Shown piece by piece: positions 45,325 to 53,342 of a DNA stretch of 64,000 nucleotides. Location: assembly GCF_029223585.1 (NCBI RefSeq), contig NZ_CP119424.1:930001-994000 (forward strand), written 5' to 3'. How positions within the stretch are numbered: position 1 is the stretch's first letter; the number at the start of each line of letters is the position of its first letter. The notes below the pieces were generated by a model. It did no database searches. It had not been told where the DNA came from and saw nothing but the letters and a program-made list of their open reading frames with translations. The position numbers and the translations under genes were made by a program. Source of the stretch: Photobacterium sp. DA100. Lineage in GTDB: Bacteria > Pseudomonadota > Gammaproteobacteria > Enterobacterales > Vibrionaceae.

Positions 45325-45528
45325 ATGAAAAAGTCTAATGTGATTTTAATTGCAGCTGCTGTTTTGGCGTCTTCCTCACCTGCTTTTGCAGAAGCAGTCG
45401 ATGTTAGCGGTGCTGTTACTGTTATTGCTGGTATTACTGCCGCGGTATCTGCAATTGGTGTAGCAAAGCTTGCTCCAGCTGCAACTTCTGTTGCTTTCAA
45501 GTGGGTTAAAGGTGCCATCTTTAGTTAA
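45325..45528 (+). CDS. Major coat protein pVIII
   Basis: A 67-aa precoat protein. Signal peptide MKKSNVILIAAAVLASSSPAFA is cleaved before EAVD. The mature chain is about 45 aa with an amphipathic start, a hydrophobic core (AVTVIAGITAAVSAIGVAKL) and a basic C terminus (KWVKG) that contacts DNA. The start at 45325 follows AAGGA. The longer frame upstream is rejected. A terminator lies just after it. Confidence 0.9.
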   Translation: MKKSNVILIAAAVLASSSPAFAEAVDVSGAVTVIAGITAAVSAIGVAKLAPAATSVAFKWVKGAIFS

Positions 45529-45555
45529 TTAACTTCGGTTGTTTCATTTCTAATT

Positions 45556-45582
45556 AAGGGTGGCGGATTGCTGCCCTTTTTT
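45556..45582 (+). terminator. Terminator/attenuator after the major coat gene
   Basis: A 9-bp stem with two wobble pairs (AAGGGTGGC / GCTGCCCTT, loop GGATT) followed by T6. Filamentous phages use a terminator here to make far more coat protein than downstream minor proteins. Confidence 0.75.
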
Positions 45583-45594
45583 ATTGGAGGCTTT

Positions 45595-45681
45595 ATGTTA
45601 GACCAATCATGGATGTTGGGTGGATATTGTATGGCTGTGTTTGTTTTATCTATGTCAATTTTACTTAGTGATGGAAGGTAG
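45595..45681 (+). CDS. Tiny hydrophobic protein, possible minor coat (pVII/pIX-like)
   Basis: A 28-aa hydrophobic peptide (MLDQSWMLGGYCMAVFVLSM...) with GGAGG 4 bases upstream and ending 3 bp before the pIII gene. Size, hydrophobicity and location fit the minor tip proteins pVII/pIX, but homology is not provable at this length. Confidence 0.6.
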   Translation: MLDQSWMLGGYCMAVFVLSMSILLSDGR

Positions 45682-45684
45682 TAA

Positions 45685-47250
45685 ATGTTTCTTCGAGTCA
45701 TAATCTTTACATTACTTTTATTTTCAGCTAATTCCTATTCTTCGGATTATTATTGGGTGACTGTACCACCATTATCTCAAGGTTATTTAGAGTTAAAACA
45801 ATATCCAACATGTGATGCATGGTTTGCCAAACACAAACCTAATTTTGATACGTATCCAAACGCTAAGCCATTGGTTGATACATGTAAACCTTCACCTATT
45901 CCTGATCATCCTTATTTACAGGCTTCACTTGCTTGGGGGTTTCCATCGAAACACTGCCCTGAGGGTTCGACACATGGTGAATATCCAAGTACTGAATGTG
46001 TTCCTGATAATTATTGTTCATCAGAACAATTCAACCAAGACAAACAAGCTGCAGAACAGCAATGCTTTGATGGCCTACCAGAAAACCACAACATGAACTT
46101 CTCTGCATCATGTAATGCAGAAACCCAATCGGCTAATTTTCAGTGTGACTATATCCCTATTGATGATTGCATAGGCCCTGACTGTGGTGGCCCTGATGGT
46201 GGTGGCCCTGATGGTGGTGGCCCTGATGGTGGTGGCCCTGATGGTGGTGGTCCCGATGGTGGTGGCCCTGATGGTGGTGGTCCCGATGGTGGTGGCCCTG
46301 ATGGTGGTGGTCCCGATGGTGGTGGCCCTGATGGTGGTGGTCCCGATGGTGGTGGTCCCGGTGAAATGCCCGATTTCTGTCGTGATAATCCTGATGTTTG
46401 TTTGTATCCGCCAGATGATCCTGCCTGCATTGAAAACCCTGCATTGTGCGATGTGGAACCTTCGGAAGATGTATTAGCAGCCATCAGGCAAGTTACTGCT
46501 GCAATTAAAGACCAGCACTATAATACTAATGTGGCAATTAAAAATAACACTACAACCGCAAATAACATTGCTAATGATATTTTAAGTTCTTCGGAATACT
46601 CAAATAAACAAATCACCGCCCTAATTGATGCCAATATGGTTTCTAACGATTTGGCTATCGAGGGCAATGACTTAATGGCTAAGAATACAAATGATGTAGT
46701 CAAATCTGTTAGCGACGGAACTGATGATATTGTAAAGGCTGTAGATAAAGGCACTGACCAACTAAAGAAAATAAAACAAGGCGTAGATGATGTTAACAGT
46801 ACCTTATTGGAAGGCTTCTGTGAGCGAAACAAAGACCATTCATCATGCCAATCTAAAAAGGCAGATATTACTAAATGTGCTGAGTTTGTCTGTGAAGGTG
46901 AACCAGTTCTCTGCAATCTGCTTAGACTTGAACATGCTAAACAATGTTATGAACCTGACTTTAAGGGAATAGATTCGGGAATTGATGCAATCATTGCCGC
47001 TGGTGAGAATGCTGATTTTGTTAACCCTGACGTGTTAGATTTCAGCAATCCGGATACAAAATACTTAAATAGTGGTGTCTCGCTTTCATCAAGTTGCCCT
47101 TCTCCTATTTCTGCATCTGTGCTTGGGGAAACTGTTGAATTCAGTTATCAACCGTTATGTGATTTGGCGAAATATTTACAGCCATTCATTATTGCTATTG
47201 CTTGGTTAGTTGCTGCTTTAACGGTTGGTCGTGGGATTGGTAACTTATAG
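45685..47250 (+). CDS. Minor coat / adsorption protein pIII
   Basis: A 521-aa protein with signal peptide (about 1-19), a Cys-rich N-terminal domain (about 20-165), a flexible GGGPD linker repeated about eleven times (about 172-227), a Cys-containing middle region and a C-terminal membrane helix (FIIAIAWLVAALTVG) that anchors it during assembly. This is the pIII plan: receptor-binding domain, glycine linker, anchor domain. The N-terminal domain is usually strain-specific and decides the receptor, often a pilus. Confidence 0.85.
   Translation: MFLRVIIFTLLLFSANSYSSDYYWVTVPPLSQGYLELKQYPTCDAWFAKHKPNFDTYPNAKPLVDTCKPSPIPDHPYLQASLAWGFPSKHCPEGSTHGEYPSTECVPDNYCSSEQFNQDKQAAEQQCFDGLPENHNMNFSASCNAETQSANFQCDYIPIDDCIGPDCGGPDGGGPDGGGPDGGGPDGGGPDGGGPDGGGPDGGGPDGGGPDGGGPDGGGPDGGGPGEMPDFCRDNPDVCLYPPDDPACIENPALCDVEPSEDVLAAIRQVTAAIKDQHYNTNVAIKNNTTTANNIANDILSSSEYSNKQITALIDANMVSNDLAIEGNDLMAKNTNDVVKSVSDGTDDIVKAVDKGTDQLKKIKQGVDDVNSTLLEGFCERNKDHSSCQSKKADITKCAEFVCEGEPVLCNLLRLEHAKQCYEPDFKGIDSGIDAIIAAGENADFVNPDVLDFSNPDTKYLNSGVSLSSSCPSPISASVLGETVEFSYQPLCDLAKYLQPFIIAIAWLVAALTVGRGIGNL
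46198..46362 (+). repeat. 15-bp tandem repeat in the pIII gene
   Basis: About eleven copies of GGTGGTGGYCCYGAT, encoding GGGPD. Two synonymous forms (GGCCCT and GGTCCC) alternate in the later copies, giving a 30-bp higher-order period. It is a coding repeat, probably variable in copy number, and not a CRISPR array. Confidence 0.92.
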
Positions 47251-47258
47251 GTGGAATT

Positions 47259-47588
47259 ATGGGTCTAATTGTTAATTTAATATCTTGGATTGGTGCTTCA
47301 TTCCTTCCCAAATTAGTGCCTTTCATTACTTCTATTTTTATTCAGGGAGCTGTCACACTGGGGTTTTCATTATTGGTAGTAGAAGGGATTAATGTTGGCC
47401 TCGATTACTTTGTGAATAAGATAGATGCCAGCTTTGGTGGTATGCCTGCTGATATAGTCGGGATTATGGGCTTACTGGGATTGGATAAGGCCATCAACAT
47501 TATTCTTACTGCTCATTTGTTTGTACTTGGTCTTAAAGGGCTGTCGTCGAAAAAATATCTTCCTTCATGGAATGGGACGGGGAAATAA
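47259..47588 (+). CDS. Minor coat protein pVI (DUF2523)
   Basis: A 109-aa, mostly hydrophobic protein with three predicted helices (LISWIGASFLPKLVPFITSIF, TLGFSLLVVEGINVGL, INIILTAHLFVLGL, each broken by loops), matching DUF2523. It partners pIII at the phage tip. It lies 8 bp after pIII and 3 bp before zot. Confidence 0.82.
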   Translation: MGLIVNLISWIGASFLPKLVPFITSIFIQGAVTLGFSLLVVEGINVGLDYFVNKIDASFGGMPADIVGIMGLLGLDKAINIILTAHLFVLGLKGLSSKKYLPSWNGTGK

Positions 47589-47591
47589 CTC

Positions 47592-48869
47592 ATGGAATAT
47601 GGCATATCAGGACTACCAGGTGCGGGTAAAACCCTCAACACCATTGATATGGTAACGAGTGAATCTAACTTTGAAGGCCGTGAAGTTTATTATCACCGAA
47701 TCCCCTTGTTGATGCTGGACTTTGATGTATGTTCATCATTTCAGGGTTGGTTCTACGGCTGGTATCTTCACAACAACAAATCCAATACGGCATTGGTTCG
47801 CAAGGTACAGTCCATCCATAAGAAAGAAGATCGCTTTATTGAACTGGAAGACTTCCCTTACCTCAAACAAGATCATAGTAATTCGAATCCGGTCGAGATC
47901 TTGCTGTATTGGGTTCGTCGTGTCTATTCCAAGGAACGGCTAGCACAGCTAGATGAATACCTAACTATTAAGCAGATGGATGAAACTGCCCTGACCTTCG
48001 ACCAACTCAAGCCGCTCAATTATCACTGGACGCATTTCGATAATCCGAAGTCTTGGGTCGAGTTGCCAAATCAGTCAGTAATTGTCATGGACGAAATACA
48101 TCATTACTGGCCGCCGAGAACGCGCGGTGATGTACCCAAGGAACTCGAGGCAATTTCTACCCACCGCCATACTGGCAAGGATCTTGTTTTCATTACTCAA
48201 GACTTTGCCAATGTCGATATCTTTATCCGGCGCATGATGAACTACCATACACACTATGAGTTCGCCGGTGCTGATCGTGTTGCGTGTTATAAGAAGAAAA
48301 AGTACATCGATATTAGCAACCCATTCGAAAAGAAAGCTGCTGACAAATCATTGGTTAAGCGCCCTGTTCACCTTTATGGTTCTTACTACTCGACCGAGCT
48401 TGATACCAACAACAACAAACTAAGCAAAGGAGCAAAACGCGGCCTTATCCTTGGGGCTGCATCCATTTTTGCTTTCCTATTGATGTTGTTTGTCGGCTTC
48501 CCATATGTCTATTCCCTCTTTTTCAGTGATGAGCAGCCAACCGATAGTGAAATCGTATCAAGCAGTGACTCAACCATTCCAACAACCCAAAAATCGAACA
48601 CCGATATTTTAGCTTATCAGCCAATGATAAAAGCTTTGCCTTGGACAGCTCCTATCTATAACGGTGGATTAGAACCAGCTTCGTACCCCGATTTGATGTG
48701 CTACCAGACTTCAACTGATTGTCGGTGTATTACCCAGCAAGCGACCGCCTATTCGATTGAATTGGAGAGCTGCTTAAGCATTGCTAACAACGGATTATTT
48801 GATCCGCATCTAGCTTCAACTAGTCAAAGGATTAACAAGAAAACACAATCAAAGGGACTGTTCAAATGA
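47592..48869 (+). CDS. zot: Zot/pI-like phage assembly ATPase
   Basis: A 425-aa protein with N-terminal Walker A GLPGAGKT (residues 7-14), Walker B VIVMDEIHHYWP, a sensor region (STHRHTGKDLVFITQDF) and a single membrane helix (about 287-312) before a periplasmic tail with Cys residues. It drives extrusion of filamentous particles. In Vibrio the homologous CTX phage product is zonula occludens toxin; toxicity cannot be inferred here. It overlaps the next gene by 4 bp. Confidence 0.9.
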   Translation: MEYGISGLPGAGKTLNTIDMVTSESNFEGREVYYHRIPLLMLDFDVCSSFQGWFYGWYLHNNKSNTALVRKVQSIHKKEDRFIELEDFPYLKQDHSNSNPVEILLYWVRRVYSKERLAQLDEYLTIKQMDETALTFDQLKPLNYHWTHFDNPKSWVELPNQSVIVMDEIHHYWPPRTRGDVPKELEAISTHRHTGKDLVFITQDFANVDIFIRRMMNYHTHYEFAGADRVACYKKKKYIDISNPFEKKAADKSLVKRPVHLYGSYYSTELDTNNNKLSKGAKRGLILGAASIFAFLLMLFVGFPYVYSLFFSDEQPTDSEIVSSSDSTIPTTQKSNTDILAYQPMIKALPWTAPIYNGGLEPASYPDLMCYQTSTDCRCITQQATAYSIELESCLSIANNGLFDPHLASTSQRINKKTQSKGLFK

Positions 48870-49483
48870 GGATTATCTTACTATTGATCGCATTGCTGGC
48901 CCCAACAGCTCAAGCAACGGTGTCAGTTAATGCAGCCGGGAAAACACTCGACCAATTTTTTGTTATGGCCTCGGAGGTCTTTTCCAAAGCTGTCATTGTT
49001 GACCCTGCCATAAATGGCACTCTCAAAGTATATGGTGTCTCACATGGGAATTTCCAAAGGTTGTTTTACAGCATCTTGCGTGCGCATAACCTCAGCTATA
49101 TGGAAACCGATGACGTGTTACGTATCTATCCTAAAACTGATTTAAATCGTTCGAATTTAACCAACAGACAGTCTCTGTTTGATTTTATTGCCTCCTCGGT
49201 TTCTGGTGTATACATCACTGGGAGCATGGCCTATCACTCGGATGCAAAGATTCGTTATGAGTATGCTTTTGTACAGTCAGGAACGCGAGATACCTTTCGG
49301 CCTGAGCACATAGGGTTGAAGGTAACAGCCATACACTCTTGTTTAGCCCAGCTAAGCTTTGATACCTACACAACTTTTGTGACTTGTGAGCCTTATGAGA
49401 CACCTCAACCAGTAGAAGACGAAGAGCGCCCTATAATCCCATCAATCTTTGAAGAAATTTCCGAAACTAAAGAATCTGAATAA
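48866..49483 (+). CDS. Secretin N-domain-only protein (pIV-like adaptor)
   Basis: A 205-aa exported protein with signal peptide (about 1-17) and an STN/N0-type secretin N domain (about 18-95: AGKTLDQFFVMASEVFSKAVIVDP, split by helix; FQRLFYSILRAHNLSYME). A second small domain and an acidic tail follow. It lacks the secretin barrel of pIV. Vibrio filamentous phages exit through the host EpsD secretin, so this may dock the assembly complex to it. That role is inference. Confidence 0.7.
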   Translation: MRIILLLIALLAPTAQATVSVNAAGKTLDQFFVMASEVFSKAVIVDPAINGTLKVYGVSHGNFQRLFYSILRAHNLSYMETDDVLRIYPKTDLNRSNLTNRQSLFDFIASSVSGVYITGSMAYHSDAKIRYEYAFVQSGTRDTFRPEHIGLKVTAIHSCLAQLSFDTYTTFVTCEPYETPQPVEDEERPIIPSIFEEISETKESE

Positions 49484-49613
49484 ATGATATTCATATTGAG
49501 TTGAAACTATAGAGTTGTCTAATTTCAACCCCTGTCTTGGTATTTGTACATCATGATTAGTAAAACAAGTCAAAACTCTATAAAGTTGCTAGCGTAAAGT
49601 TGCGGAATGAAAA

Positions 49614-50588
49614 ATGAGTGAGAAAGACAGTAATGATAATATCATGGAAAAAAGTAAACGATTGACTCATCTTCTTTGGGGGGGTATGGCAATATTAACT
49701 ATGGCATTAATTGTAGTGACATATACATCGATAGTAATAAATCCACCGCGATTTGAAAATTATCCATATCGAGTATTTAATTCTAATGATGCTAACCAGT
49801 CTAGCAATATAGATGGGGAATATAGAAAAAAAGAAGATGATTCTGAAAAATCAGGAGGCGAACCTACAAAAAAAATCATGAGTGAACCACCATCAAAAAA
49901 CGATCATTTTGTCCAATATATTGCTTATCATACTTATGAAAAAATTATATCTTGGGTTGGAATTATTGGAGGAATATTCTTTATTGTTGGTGGTATTAGT
50001 ATGTCTATACTAGGTTTCGAAATATGGAATATAAGAAAATCACTTGAAAAAACCCTTGAAAAAGCACGGTCTGAACAAGATAAAATTGAAGCTCAATTAA
50101 AGAGTAATAGTAAAAAATTTCAAGAGGTTTCAGATGATACAACAAGGAAAATAGACTACTTAGAAGAACAAAGTAAAGAAATAGAGGCTATTAGGAAAAA
50201 TGCACTTCAAGATATCGAAGATTTGAAAAAGTTGGTATCAATGAAACAATCCGATGGTGATGAAAGGACAAACTTTACAGAGGGCTTTGTTAAGTTTGGT
50301 GATATAAGTGAAGACGGGAGAGTTGTAAATACGCTATGGACAACAATTAATTCTCAAGTTGAAATTAATAGACTTCCTGAAATGCACTCTAGGCTTAAAG
50401 CTAATACGTGTGTTTTTTTAAGAAGCGATTTACCAGAGTTAATTAAGAATGATGTTAAATTAGCAAGCCCAAAAAGAATAATAGAAAAAAAATCTGTTGT
50501 AGAAGTATTAGATTCATTTACTTTTCAAATTAATCCCAAAAATGTTCGAATATGGCTGCGTGTTAAGTTAATTGTTCCTGAATGTTGA
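49614..50588 (+). CDS. Membrane protein with coiled coil (phage cargo, unknown function)
   Basis: A 324-aa protein with two membrane helices (about 22-44 and 118-142) around a polar periplasmic loop, then a long coiled coil (about 145-215, rich in Glu/Lys/Gln) and a C-terminal beta-rich domain. It is much more A/T-rich than the core phage genes and lies after the assembly block, where inoviruses carry accessory genes. Family not recognised. A superinfection or anti-phage role is possible but unsupported. Confidence 0.55.
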   Translation: MSEKDSNDNIMEKSKRLTHLLWGGMAILTMALIVVTYTSIVINPPRFENYPYRVFNSNDANQSSNIDGEYRKKEDDSEKSGGEPTKKIMSEPPSKNDHFVQYIAYHTYEKIISWVGIIGGIFFIVGGISMSILGFEIWNIRKSLEKTLEKARSEQDKIEAQLKSNSKKFQEVSDDTTRKIDYLEEQSKEIEAIRKNALQDIEDLKKLVSMKQSDGDERTNFTEGFVKFGDISEDGRVVNTLWTTINSQVEINRLPEMHSRLKANTCVFLRSDLPELIKNDVKLASPKRIIEKKSVVEVLDSFTFQINPKNVRIWLRVKLIVPEC

Positions 50589-50619
50589 AGTAAATACAAA
50601 GTTTGATTGACTAAACAAA

Positions 50620-50664
50620 GCCTTTCATGCAGGCAGATCAAGCGCAGCGCTGCCGCATGAAGGC
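50620..50664. promoter_or_regulatory. Large imperfect hairpin in the phage intergenic region
   Basis: GCCTTTCATGCAGGCAG (50620-50636) pairs with CTGCCGCATGAAGGC (50650-50664) with two one-base bulges; the loop itself contains CAGCGCTG. Filamentous phages keep the packaging signal and origins as hairpins in such intergenic regions. It lacks a T-run, so it is not a simple terminator. Confidence 0.6.
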
Positions 50665-50880
50665 CTCCCACCCGGCTCTTATCCCGCAGGGATGCTAGGC
50701 ACCTTTACACTAGTTTCCACAAGTGCTGTACATACCATGCGGAGCTTCCCAAAAAAGCCAACAGAATTTCACGAACCCACCATCCTGCTAGGCTGCTCTT
50801 CCATGATTTTGCATTTAGATTTTAATTCTTGTGGATGATATGGAAGGATTCACTGTTCATAATATTGGGAAGGTTGTTCT

Positions 50881-51489
50881 ATGGAAGTGTTGGTTTTATT
50901 GGTTGTATTAGTAATTGTGGTGTCTTTTTTTAAAGCTCATAAAACGAATCAAAATTTCGCAGAACACAAGTATCGTCCCGCAGGACCACTACTTACTCCA
51001 GCAGAACGTTCGTTCTATGGCGTGCTTGTAAAAGCTATTTCTAATGACTATCTGATTTTCTCTAAGGTACGTGTAGCTGATGTTATTGTGCCTGTTAAGT
51101 GTGGAACTAAGAAAAATTGGCGAATTGCTTTCAATAAGATCTCTAGTAAACATTTTGATTTCATAATATGTGATAAGGAAGCTCTAAATATTTTATGTGC
51201 TATAGAATTGAATGACTCTAGCCATAACACGTCCAAACGTATCAAACGTGATGCCTTCCTTGTTGACTCAATGAAAACTGCCAATATCCCTTTGTACCAA
51301 ATCGACGCAAAGAACAGCTATGTTATAAGTGAAGTCAGAAAGCAGCTGGCCTGCTTGAATCCTTCGTTAATCAAAACCTGCCCTCGTTGCTCATCACTAC
51401 TAGTCGAACGGATTGCATCGAGTACCAGGGCAACTTTTGTTGGATGCTCCTCTTACCCAAGATGTACATATACTGAATCATCTTCATGA
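50881..51489 (+). CDS. DUF2726 nuclease-like protein with zinc ribbon
   Basis: A 202-aa protein: N-terminal membrane helix (about 1-19), a DUF2726 domain (LTPAERSFYGVLVKAIS ... DFIICDKEALNILCAIELNDSSH), which has the D-x(n)-E-x-D/N layout of PD-(D/E)XK nucleases, and a C-terminal topoisomerase-type zinc ribbon (CPRCSSLL ... VGCSSYPRC). Likely binds or cuts nucleic acid. It is the last gene inside the prophage unit. Confidence 0.75.
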   Translation: MEVLVLLVVLVIVVSFFKAHKTNQNFAEHKYRPAGPLLTPAERSFYGVLVKAISNDYLIFSKVRVADVIVPVKCGTKKNWRIAFNKISSKHFDFIICDKEALNILCAIELNDSSHNTSKRIKRDAFLVDSMKTANIPLYQIDAKNSYVISEVRKQLACLNPSLIKTCPRCSSLLVERIASSTRATFVGCSSYPRCTYTESSS

Positions 51490-51771
51490 TCCCAAGTCGA
51501 AAACATGTACTTATGGAGCTTTAAGGCTCTTAATCCCACCAAGTCTAACCTCACCTTTTGCCTATGTGATGTACACCTGATTGTGTAACTAATTTTCAAG
51601 TCAGTAGTGTATGATTTTGCTTGCATTTGGGTGTAGAATTGACGGCATTATGACGTTAAGTGTCCGAATACCCTGTTTTAGTACGAAAAATCGGCTATTT
51701 AACGTAATGGATATAATGTCTACCGGATTGCTTAAGGGTGGATATGTGAAACAAGATCGCAAAATTAAATG
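51490..51771. other. Junction region between prophage and cassette array
   Basis: About 280 bp with no ORF. It holds the second dif-like site (51697-51724). Its last base pair is the G of the first cassette boundary G|TT at 51771. I see no attI or attC sequence before that boundary. Confidence 0.65.
51697..51724. other. dif-like site, right end of the prophage
   Basis: XerD-type arm ATTTAACGTAA, 6-bp centre TGGATA, XerC-type arm TAATGTCTACC. Arms match the left site at 10/11 and 8/11 positions with identical spacing, the usual pattern for a phage-derived attachment site whose XerC arm has diverged. Confidence 0.78.
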
Positions 51772-51818
51772 TTAGCTCACTTTTCATCAGCATAGTTATC
51801 AAAGGTAAAAGAGTTAAA

Positions 51819-52526
51819 ATGAATTTAAATGAATATCAGTTAGATAATGATGGGAATTTCGATAGTGGGTTCATTGACAATAGTATGCATTCTTCAAATG
51901 GTATTAATGTCTACTTTCGTGATTTAGAAAAGCATCTGATCGGTCATATTAACAATGCTGATTTAGTTATTGGAGCCGTAGCTTGGCTAACCAGTGACGC
52001 AATACTAGATGCGCTTGCGTGTGTTAAAAATGTACAAATTGTGGTTCAAAAAGAAGATTTTCTCAGACCGGATGTATATTCCCGCATGAATTGGAAGTCA
52101 AAGTTACGTTCGAAATATGATGCACTTAAGTGTGATCTAACGAGGTATGAGTTTGGTAATATTCTAAGTAGCGCCTCAGTCGCGTCAGATCCGACTATTG
52201 ATGCTGTTAGGTGTGTGGGAAACCATAACAGAGATAAGGTGCCAGCATTTCCAAGAATGCATAATAAATTCCTCATTTTTGCAAACGTTCAAGAAATTCA
52301 GAACTCTTTTGGTCATACACACTATAAAGTTACTCCTTATGGTGTTTGGACAGGTTCGTTCAATCTCACTAAAAATGCTTCAATGTCTCTAGAAAATGCA
52401 TTGTATATAACTGAGCCAGATATAGTCGATGCATATTTCAAGGAGTATGGTCAAATTGCAGCTATGTCAGAAAAGTTAGACTGGACTGCAGATTGGGCTG
52501 CCCCTCAATGGCGTATTGGTACCTAA
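51819..52526 (+). CDS. Phospholipase D-family protein (cassette 1)
   Basis: A 235-aa protein with one HKD-type motif MHNKFLIFANV followed by GSFNLTKNAS (PLD superfamily, Nuc-like) and N-terminal LIGHINNADLVIGAVAWLTSD. Single-HKD proteins usually dimerise to act as nucleases or phosphohydrolases. The HKD Asp is replaced by Asn (FAN), which may lower activity. PLD-type nucleases occur in phage defence systems, but no partner helicase is present. Ribosome site AAAGG lies about 10 bases upstream. Confidence 0.78.
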   Translation: MNLNEYQLDNDGNFDSGFIDNSMHSSNGINVYFRDLEKHLIGHINNADLVIGAVAWLTSDAILDALACVKNVQIVVQKEDFLRPDVYSRMNWKSKLRSKYDALKCDLTRYEFGNILSSASVASDPTIDAVRCVGNHNRDKVPAFPRMHNKFLIFANVQEIQNSFGHTHYKVTPYGVWTGSFNLTKNASMSLENALYITEPDIVDAYFKEYGQIAAMSEKLDWTADWAAPQWRIGT

Positions 52527-52531
52527 AAGTG

Positions 52532-52657
52532 AGCTAACAAACTGTTTAAGAGTGATTCGCAACGCGTGGCATTTTTACTATGCGTTGTGTTTAGTGTTTA
52601 AGGTGGTTTGCAGTGGCTTTGGTATTGCATTGCTCACACCTTAACAGGGCGTTAGGC
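52532..52657 (+). repeat. attC site of cassette 1 (VCR type)
   Basis: Begins AGCTAAC AAACTGTTTAAG and ends GGGCGTTAGGC, 126 bp, with the inner imperfect dyad typical of Vibrio repeats. The cassette start GTTAGCTCACTTTT at 51771 is the exact complement of AAAAGTGAGCTAAC at 52525, a 14-bp match. Confidence 0.93.
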
Positions 52658-52671
52658 TACAAGGAGAAAAT

Positions 52672-53202
52672 ATGACACATCGAGTAAGAGTTTACCCACA
52701 TAATGATCTTATGAATTTAGCTCATTATCAGCGAGAAACGATTCGTGTAAAAGTTGCCAATGAAGATCGTGATGGGATTAAACTAGATTGTCTTTCATGT
52801 TTAATCTCTTTGGCTTTTTCTGTCGAAGCACTGGTTAACTTTGTGGGATACAAGAAAGTCGATAAATGGAAAGAGTTTGACCGATACATAAATAAGATTA
52901 CAAAAGTATGTGCTAAAGCAGGTGTAGAGTTCGACAAAAATGTCGGTATGTACGCACAACTATGGCAATTAAAGAAGTTACGAGATGATGTTGCTCATGG
53001 TAAACCCATTGAAATTAACACTGAGGTCAATACTCGTGAAGAACTTCGTGAAAGAATGAGTTGTCCTTGGGATGTTAACTTAACGCCTGAAACTGTCGAA
53101 GCCATGTTTGTGGTAGTTAAAGATTTTGAGAAACTCCTCTTCAAGAATTGCCAAATCAATATTGGTGATACATTAACTTCAGCGGTGAGAGTGGGTCAGT
53201 AG
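52672..53202 (+). CDS. HEPN-motif protein (cassette 2)
   Basis: A 176-aa all-helical protein with a HEPN RNase signature R-x4-H as KLRDDVAHGKP. The N-terminal part (LISLAFSVEALVNFVGY) fits a HEPN-type helical bundle. HEPN proteins often act as toxin RNases or defence effectors; no MNT antitoxin gene is beside it. AAGGAG precedes the ATG by 6 bases. The stop is inside the attC border. Confidence 0.72.
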   Translation: MTHRVRVYPHNDLMNLAHYQRETIRVKVANEDRDGIKLDCLSCLISLAFSVEALVNFVGYKKVDKWKEFDRYINKITKVCAKAGVEFDKNVGMYAQLWQLKKLRDDVAHGKPIEINTEVNTREELRERMSCPWDVNLTPETVEAMFVVVKDFEKLLFKNCQINIGDTLTSAVRVGQ

Positions 53203-53327
53203 CCTAACAAACAATTTAAAAGGGATTCCCCACGCTTGGCATTTTTGGTTCGGGTCAAGTTTAGTGTTTACGGTGTCCAAATTGAGTATCGTGGTAGCGT
53301 GGCTCACCCCTTAATTGGGCGTTATAT
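53202..53327 (+). repeat. attC site of cassette 2 (VCR type)
   Basis: Begins GCCTAAC AAACAATTTAAAAG and ends GGGCGTTATAT, 126 bp. Cassette start GTTAGGCTAC (52651) complements GTAGCCTAAC at its own 3' end, 10 bp. Confidence 0.93.
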
Positions 53328-53342
53328 TTTTTAAGGAAACTT

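Larger units (their letters stand above)
42758..51724 (+). mobile_element. Filamentous (inovirus) prophage integrated at dif
   Basis: About 9.0 kb between two dif-like sites with the complete gene order of a Vibrio inovirus: repressor (reverse), small leader gene, Rep, ssDNA-binding protein, two small genes, major coat, small minor coat, pIII, pVI, Zot/pI, secretin N-domain protein, then two cargo genes. There is no phage integrase, as expected for phages that use host XerC/XerD. Size matches known Vibrio inoviruses (about 7-9 kb). Confidence 0.85.

Noticed and set aside
46198..46362. Possible CRISPR-like repeat array
   Set aside because: Units are 15 bp with no spacers and stay in frame with pIII; it is a coding tandem repeat.
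46149..46484. Long reverse-strand frames rich in GPPPS or HHQG across the pIII repeat
   Set aside because: They are mirror translations of the 15-bp GGTGGTGGYCCYGAT repeat inside the pIII gene, with no ribosome site or promoter of their own.
47592..48869. Zot as an active enterotoxin
   Set aside because: Zot homologues are phage assembly ATPases in all inoviruses; nothing in this sequence shows toxin activity.
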